The position numbers were made by a program, and so were the translations under genes. Source: an uncultured Angelakisella sp. (GTDB lineage: Bacteria; Bacillota; Clostridia; Oscillospirales; Ruminococcaceae). From it: 10,480 bases of DNA. Positions 6,931-10,480 of this stretch are shown here, one piece after another. The stretch covers positions 1 through 10,480 of the forward strand of contig CALGIL010000470.1 of assembly GCA_937914895.1 (NCBI GenBank). Reading direction: 5' to 3'. Each line of letters opens with the position of its first letter. Within the stretch, counting starts at the first letter, position 1. The notes under the pieces were generated by a model that did no database searches, was not told the origin of the DNA, and was given only the letters and a program-made list of their open reading frames with translations.

Positions 6931-7260
6931 AGTACCGAATAGTTCCGTATCCTTTATGCCAAAGGTTCCGCTGTATTTAGGGATACAGGAACGTTCAAAG
7001 GCAAATCATCCGGGCAGTACACCCGGAACCAAGAAAGACCAAGGGGAACAGAGCAGTAGGCAGACAGTACCACGGAAGCAAGTGCCCTGCCCCAATTTGC
7101 ACAGCGTGCAGGTTTGGGCAGGGCTTTGGTCTGTCTGGGCCTGGAATGAAGTCAACGGTTCCCGGCTAAACCGGATTTGGGTGGGAAGTAACCTTGCCCC
7201 GGAGCTTCAGGACGGGGCTGTGATGGCCAGAATTCACCATGAATTCCGGCCATCGTTCTG
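6931..7260 (+). ncRNA. candidate structured non-coding RNA or mobile-element remnant
   Basis: This region lies in a 424-nt gap without a convincing gene and is richer in A and T than its neighbours. It holds a series of strong stems. 6957-6960/7000-7003 encloses 6965-6969/6988-6992 and 6972-6976/6983-6987 in one arm. Then come 7009-7014/7022-7027; 7084-7092/7116-7124 with inner 7098-7102/7106-7110; 7162-7165/7171-7174; 7196-7201/7213-7218; and 7222-7228/7248-7254 continuing as 7230-7235/7241-7246. Sequence between stems on the plus strand is A- and G-rich (7027-7083), as in folded RNAs, which is why I give this strand. I do not recognise it as RNase P, tmRNA, SRP or 6S RNA. No convincing own promoter is seen, so it could be read through from the phosphoribosyltransferase gene. 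An alternative is a decayed IS200/IS605-type element with end hairpins and an omega-RNA-like segment. No transposase is present. Confidence 0.45.
7222..7254. repeat. long palindrome, hairpin with 13 base pairs
   Basis: GATGGCC (7222-7228) pairs with GGCCATC (7248-7254) and GAATTC (7230-7235) with GAATTC (7241-7246). There is one A-C mismatch between the two blocks and a 5-nt loop ACCAT. It is the last strong stem of the structured region. What follows (GTTCTGTCAT) is only mildly T-rich, so I do not call it a standard terminator. It may close the RNA or be a subterminal hairpin of a lost element. Confidence 0.7.
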
Positions 7261-7327
7261 TCATATTCAGGCTGCCTTGTAATTCCCCGCCGAAGGGCTG
7301 TGCCCGTTTTGCGTCCGGAGCCGGGGC

Positions 7328-8098
7328 TTAGGAGGCAGCGGCCTTGGGCCGGAGGTGCCGGTATATAAACACCCCGCCGGCCGCGGCCGCGGCGGACAAA
7401 ATGCCGTAGGTAACCCAATAGTTTGTGTAGAAGTTGGCCAGGGGGACCGCAAAATCCAGCAGGGTGTGCAGGCCCACACAGGCCCAAAAACCCCGGCCCC
7501 CGCGGCCCCGGACCCAAAAGAGGGCCAGCAGCAGGGACAGGGCCATGTGGAACAGGACGGTGCACACCCGCTCGTACCCCGCCAGCAGAAAGAGGGAGGG
7601 CGGGGTGTTGGCCAGCAGGTCCGCCATCACCCGGGCCTGCCCCGTCAGGGGGAGCTGTCCGCTGTTTACCAAAAAGGCGACAGCAAGGTTGTTGACATAG
7701 GTCAGGCCCACCAGCACCACGGCCTCGGCGCCGCCGTGGCCCAGGCCCGCGGCCAGCCCCAGCCGGGGGCTTAAGGGGGGCTTTATCAAAAAGCGAAAGA
7801 CCAGGGCCCGCCCGGCCGTCTCAAACAGACCGGCGGTAAAGGCCAAAAACAAATACAGCACCGGAATACTGGCCCCAATGGACCGCTGGAACCACTCCTG
7901 GCCCGAAATCAGCTGGACCAGGGGCATGCGCAGCAGCAGCTGGGGGACCAAAAAGCCCACGGTGCCGGCCAGCACGGCCCGGGAGAAGCCCGGCTGCCTG
8001 CGGCCCAAAAGGACCCACAGCAGGACGGGAAAGAACACGCACAGGCACAGGGTGACCGCCATGGCGGCCATGCGGGGGGCTGAAATCACAGGGGACAT
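7328..8098 (-). CDS. YhfC family intramembrane glutamic-type protease
   Basis: This 256-residue multi-pass membrane protein matches the YhfC (PF10086) family, distant relatives of CPBP/Abi intramembrane proteases. Substrates are not known for most members. Conserved polar positions fall in hydrophobic helices: E93 and R97 in LFETAGR, H121 and E125 in GLGHGGAEA, E176-R177, H184 and H211 in GLHTLLDF. These are the residues expected to form the catalytic or metal site. About seven or eight hydrophobic stretches run from residue 10 to 245. The frame is open to 8134, but GGAGGTG lies 8 nt before the ATG at 8098, so I use that start. The ribosome site sits inside the end of the nitroreductase gene and only 4 nt separate the two genes, so they should be cotranscribed. 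Protease activity itself is an inference from family. Confidence 0.85.
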   Translation of the reverse strand: MSPVISAPRMAAMAVTLCLCVFFPVLLWVLLGRRQPGFSRAVLAGTVGFLVPQLLLRMPLVQLISGQEWFQRSIGASIPVLYLFLAFTAGLFETAGRALVFRFLIKPPLSPRLGLAAGLGHGGAEAVVLVGLTYVNNLAVAFLVNSGQLPLTGQARVMADLLANTPPSLFLLAGYERVCTVLFHMALSLLLALFWVRGRGGRGFWACVGLHTLLDFAVPLANFYTNYWVTYGILSAAAAAGGVFIYRHLRPKAAAS

Positions 8099-8102
8099 GG
8101 CG

Positions 8103-8873
8103 TTACACCTCCGGGTTTTGGGATACCCCGTCAAAGGGAAAGCCCTTCAGGTATTCCAGGGCCGAGCGGGTCATCTCCCTGGAAAAATCGGACAGATACT
8201 TGCGCTGGCAAAACCGGGTCAGTTCCTCCTGGAAGTCAAAGGTGCCGCGGCCCCCGCGCCGGGCCTGATCCTCGTGCATGGCCCGGTGCTCCTGGGGGGA
8301 CAGGGTCCTGTAACGGTTTTCGAACACCAGGTACCGCCGGTCAAACCGGGCGGGCTTGGGGCGTTCCTTCTGCTGGGCGGTGGGCCAGCCCAGCACCACC
8401 ATGGCGGCGGGAAAAACCTCCGGGGGCAGGCTGAGAAGCTTCCGGTGGGTCTCGCACTGCTCCAGGATGTCCCCGATGTAGCAGGAGCCAAGGCCCAGGC
8501 TCTCGGCGGCCACCACCAGGTTTTGGGCGGCGATGACGGCGTCGGCGGCGGCCAGCAGCATATCCCCCGCCCCGGGCAGGCGGGGCTTTGCCCCCGCGTA
8601 CCGAAAGCTGTCGTACCACCGGCGGCAGTCCGCCAAAAAGATGAGCACCACCGGGGCCCTGGCAATAAAGGGCTGGTTGTCGCAGGTGACCGCCAGGCGG
8701 TCCTTCAGCTCCTGGTCGGTGATGTCCAGGATGGTGTACAGCATCTGGTTGCCGGCGGTGGGCGCCTGAAAGGCCGCCTCCAGCAGCAGGGCCTTTATCT
8801 CCTCGGGCACCGGCCGGTCCTCGTAGGCCCGCACCGATTTGCGCTCCAAAAGCCCCTGAATGGTTTCGTTCAT
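8103..8873 (-). CDS. nitroreductase family protein (FMN-dependent)
   Basis: This 256-residue member of the nitroreductase superfamily should be a cytosolic FMN oxidoreductase that uses NAD(P)H to reduce nitro, quinone or flavin-type substrates. RKSVRAYEDRPVP (11-23) is the FMN-phosphate-binding start, APTAGNQ (38-44) the conserved active-site loop, and ESLGLGSCYIGDI the C-terminal FMN-binding segment. The extra C-terminal 60 residues or so and the overall length fit NfsA/FRP-type enzymes rather than the short NfsB type. AGGAGGTGG lies about 6 nt before the ATG. It is the first gene of a two-gene operon with the YhfC-like protein. The natural substrate is not predictable. Confidence 0.92.
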   Translation of the reverse strand: MNETIQGLLERKSVRAYEDRPVPEEIKALLLEAAFQAPTAGNQMLYTILDITDQELKDRLAVTCDNQPFIARAPVVLIFLADCRRWYDSFRYAGAKPRLPGAGDMLLAAADAVIAAQNLVVAAESLGLGSCYIGDILEQCETHRKLLSLPPEVFPAAMVVLGWPTAQQKERPKPARFDRRYLVFENRYRTLSPQEHRAMHEDQARRGGRGTFDFQEELTRFCQRKYLSDFSREMTRSALEYLKGFPFDGVSQNPEV

Positions 8874-8900
8874 GGTACCACCTCCTGTTTCTGTTTACCT

Positions 8901-8909
8901 ATATTAACA
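8901..8909 (-). promoter_or_regulatory. candidate extended -10 promoter of the nitroreductase operon
   Basis: Read leftward, TGTTAATAT (8909-8901) is an extended -10 with a poor -35. Transcription would start near 8894, giving a short leader of about 20 nt that still contains the AGGAGG site. It overlaps the -35 region of the candidate promoter facing the other way. Confidence 0.45.
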
Positions 8910-8934
8910 TAATTTGCCCCGGTTTCATAGGATA
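8904..8934 (+). promoter_or_regulatory. candidate promoter of the coat-like gene, sigma-K-like
   Basis: CATAGGATA (8926-8934) fits the sigma-K -10 form CATAnnnTA. AACA (8906-8909) stands 16 nt upstream, the spacing expected for a sigma-K -35. The same bases can be read as a weak sigma-A promoter (TTAACA, 18 nt, TAGGAT). The start would fall near 8940, just before the AAAGGAGG at 8956-8963. Confidence 0.4.
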
Positions 8935-8971
8935 TTCCGACGACAAATCCCATGTAAAGGAGGTTTTGGGC

Positions 8972-9592
8972 ATGATGAACGATTGGACAGACCCGCTGCC
9001 CGCCGGTACGGCGGAGACGGGGGCGGCCCAAACCGGGGGTGCCCCCCAGGCGGCCCCGGCGGCGGAGCGGGAGCCTTTTCTTCCAAAGGCGGAACCCGGC
9101 CCGACGCAGGCAGTACCCACCCCCCAGCCCCCCCGGACGCAGCCGGAGGCCCCCGGAGAGCTGCAGGCCATAACGGTGCTGGCGGAGATTCAGCCGGTGC
9201 TGAAGGGGTCGGAGGAGGCCCCGGACGGACGGGAGGCGCCCCCCACCTTTGCCGGGGTGGACCCGCGGGACATCCAGGAGCTGCTGGCGGACAGCGTGGG
9301 CCGGTACCTCATCTGCGAATTCCTCATCGGCAGCCACCAGCTGATCCGCCGGGAGGGCATTCTGGTCCGGGTGGGCTGCAGCTTTTTTGTGCTGTACGAG
9401 GAGCAGTCCAACACCCAGGTGCTTTGCAATTTGTACACCGCCAAATTCATCACCATTCTGCCCCAGGGCCAGCACCCCCAGGAGCAGCCCCGCCAGCCCC
9501 AAAGCCGGGTAAACGGCCTGTATCCGCCCATGCAGGCGCAGCAGATGCCGGGCCAGGGCCAGCAGGGGAGAAGGCAGCCCCCGCGCCGGTAG
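8972..9592 (+). CDS. Pro/Gln-rich protein with one compact domain, possibly spore coat
   Basis: I do not recognise a named family with confidence. The 206-residue product has a Pro/Ala/Glu-rich, probably disordered N-terminus (1-98) and a compact domain at about 99-165. That domain has a short helix (DIQELLADSVG) followed by four or five beta-strands (RYLICEFL, ILVRVG, SFFVLYEE, TQVLCNLY, KFITIL). The C-terminus (166-206) is Gln/Pro-rich and ends in arginines. The strand pattern suggests a small SH3/LSm-like barrel. It loosely recalls GerQ-type coat proteins, which also join a low-complexity arm to one small barrel. There is no signal peptide or membrane helix. AAAGGAGG (8956-8963) sits 8 nt before the ATG at 8972, preferred over the TTG at 8966. 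A sigma-K-like promoter lies upstream. The spore role is an inference from these two weak clues. Confidence 0.75.
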   Translation: MMNDWTDPLPAGTAETGAAQTGGAPQAAPAAEREPFLPKAEPGPTQAVPTPQPPRTQPEAPGELQAITVLAEIQPVLKGSEEAPDGREAPPTFAGVDPRDIQELLADSVGRYLICEFLIGSHQLIRREGILVRVGCSFFVLYEEQSNTQVLCNLYTAKFITILPQGQHPQEQPRQPQSRVNGLYPPMQAQQMPGQGQQGRRQPPRR

Positions 9593-9617
9593 GCGCCCCG
9601 CATAGGCCGCCCCAAAT

Positions 9618-9648
9618 AAAAACAGCCCGCTTGCCGCGGGCTGTTTTT
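9618..9648. terminator. bidirectional intrinsic terminator
   Basis: A perfect 13-bp stem (9618-9630 with 9636-9648) has a 5-nt loop. It carries AAAAA on the left and TTTTT on the right, so it works in both directions. It ends the coat-like gene (stop 25 nt upstream) and the leftward SpoIID-domain gene (stop 58 nt away). Confidence 0.92.
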
Positions 9649-9706
9649 GTGGAACCCCAGGGGCAGTCCATGTCCGCCCGTGGGATGGCTTTTGTCAGCT
9701 GGCCGG

Positions 9707-10480
9707 TCAGGATACGGTGGCGCCGTCGAAGTAAAACTCCAGAATGTCGATGTAATCCCATCCGTCCTGGGCCATCAGCTTTGCCCCCTGCTGGGACATG
9801 CCCACGCCGTGGCCATAGCCCCGGGTGACAAAGACAAACTTGTCGCTGCCGCTGTCGTACTCCACTTCAAAGTCGGTGGAACGCAAATTTGCGGGGCCCA
9901 AAATACTCTCCCGCAGGGTCCGGGCGGTAATGGTCTTCTGCCCCCCGATGCGGACCTGGTTGACGTAATCGGTGTCGTCGTGCCAGGAGAGAATGTCAAA
10001 CCAGTCTTCGGGGTCCACGTCGTCCAGGCTGATGTTCAGCGCATTTTCCAGCTTGGACTGGACGGTGCCGGCGGAAATTTTGGTGGTGGTGCCGGCGGGG
10101 CCGTTGTAGTCGTCGTCATAGCTGGAATATTTGGAAATCAGGTAGGAATAGCCGCTGCCGCCCCAGACGCTTTTGGCCGAGGCGGTGTACCCCGAGTTAT
10201 AGGCGCAGTAGGTGGCAAGGCAGAGGGCTCCGTTGTACCGCACCGTCTGGCCGATGACACCGTTTACCAGGCTTTTGGTTTTATCGCTGGGGCTGCCCAG
10301 GCCCACCGAGGGGTTTTGGCCGATGCTGTTGTAATATTTGACATAGGTGTAGGCGGCCACCGCCTGGGCCTTGAGCGCCTCGTCGGGAAAACCCTTGCCC
10401 GCGTTGCCCATCTCGTTGGCCACAATTTGGGCCACAATGTAGGCGGCGCTGCCGACATTGTGGCCCAAATTGTGGCCAAC
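9707..10480 (-). CDS. SpoIID-domain protein, C-terminal part (5' end outside window)
   Basis: The frame is open to the window edge. The visible 257 residues are most of a SpoIID/LytB domain, found in the sporulation lytic transglycosylase SpoIID (cuts glycan strands during engulfment) and in related cell-wall enzymes and amidase enhancers. IVANEMG carries the equivalent of the catalytic glutamate, followed by the signature EALKAQAVAAYTYV. Further on are CAYNSGYTASAKSVWGG (a Thr-Ala-Ser stretch seen in the family) and the C-terminal signature GYGHGVGMSQQGAKLMA, just before the end. The N-terminal secretion signal would lie outside. The most N-terminal eight or nine codons read VGHNLGHNV and come from one arm of an inverted repeat, so they are not trustworthy. 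Whether this is spoIID itself or a paralogue cannot be said; the insert-rich, Tyr/Ser-rich middle suggests a paralogue. Confidence 0.88.
   Translation of the reverse strand, partial: VGHNLGHNVGSAAYIVAQIVANEMGNAGKGFPDEALKAQAVAAYTYVKYYNSIGQNPSVGLGSPSDKTKSLVNGVIGQTVRYNGALCLATYCAYNSGYTASAKSVWGGSGYSYLISKYSSYDDDYNGPAGTTTKISAGTVQSKLENALNISLDDVDPEDWFDILSWHDDTDYVNQVRIGGQKTITARTLRESILGPANLRSTDFEVEYDSGSDKFVFVTRGYGHGVGMSQQGAKLMAQDGWDYIDILEFYFDGATVS
10415..10480. repeat. perfect 26-bp inverted repeat at the window edge
   Basis: Bases 10415-10440 are the exact reverse complement of 10455-10480. The 14-nt spacer can itself pair CGGC (10444-10447) with GCCG (10451-10454). The left arm encodes family-like SpoIID sequence (VAQIVAN); the right arm gives unfamiliar residues and ends exactly at the last base. 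This pattern fits a fold-back at a contig end better than natural coding sequence. Confidence 0.9.

Noticed and set aside
6956..7282. 108-codon open frame in the structured region
   Set aside because: No ribosome site, composition or family resemblance supports it, and the underlying sequence is explained by hairpins. I considered a TnpB C-terminus but saw no RuvC or zinc-finger motif.

Overview
The window looks like a stretch of a high-GC, spore-forming clostridial genome, most plausibly an Oscillospiraceae/Flavonifractor-like gut Firmicute. The grounds are strong AGGAGG-type ribosome binding sites, sigma-A-like promoters in AT-rich gaps between very GC-rich genes, a five-helix lipoteichoic-acid-synthase-type protein, a SpoIID-domain protein and a possible spore coat-like protein. 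The taxon is an inference from gene content and composition, not from a marker gene. I find no tRNA, rRNA, CRISPR array or intact transposase.

Layout, left to right. (1) 1-165 is non-coding and holds a terminator for the leftward gene that follows. (2) 166-1186 (-) is a PRK06851-like tandem P-loop ATPase, broken by a single-base frameshift near its 3' end. (3) 1187-1350 is a divergent promoter region. (4) 1351-3378 (+) is an LTA-synthase-family membrane enzyme, followed after 25 nt by a MalY/PatB-type PLP aminotransferase/C-S lyase (3404-4582), probably one operon. (5) Two back-to-back hairpin terminators (4619-4691) separate that operon from a leftward pair, a GNAT acetyltransferase (5700-6152) and a diacylglycerol/lipid kinase (4738-5703). 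Their stop and start overlap as ATGA, and a promoter sits upstream of the pair. (6) 6352-6903 (+) is an Apt-like purine phosphoribosyltransferase with its own promoter. (7) 6904-7327 has no convincing gene but carries a chain of strong hairpins with purine-rich unpaired sequence between them. It is probably a structured RNA or the remnant of a small mobile element. (8) A leftward pair follows, a nitroreductase (8103-8873) and a YhfC-type intramembrane protease (7328-8098), separated by 4 nt. (9) 8972-9592 (+) encodes a Pro/Gln-rich protein with one compact central domain, preceded by a sequence that fits a sigma-K-type promoter. (10) 9618-9648 is a bidirectional terminator. (11) 9707 to the right edge (-) is the C-terminal part of a SpoIID-domain cell-wall enzyme. 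It runs into a perfect 26-bp inverted repeat that ends exactly at the last base, which looks like a fold-back artefact or contig end.

Cell-envelope functions recur: LTA-type phosphoglycerol transfer, a lipid kinase that could recycle the diacylglycerol released by LTA synthesis, and SpoIID-type peptidoglycan cleavage. The genes are nonetheless split among several short transcription units, and nothing shows them to be one system. The items most worth a second look are the structured intergenic region (6931-7260), the edge palindrome, and the ATPase with its frameshift and degenerate second P-loop.
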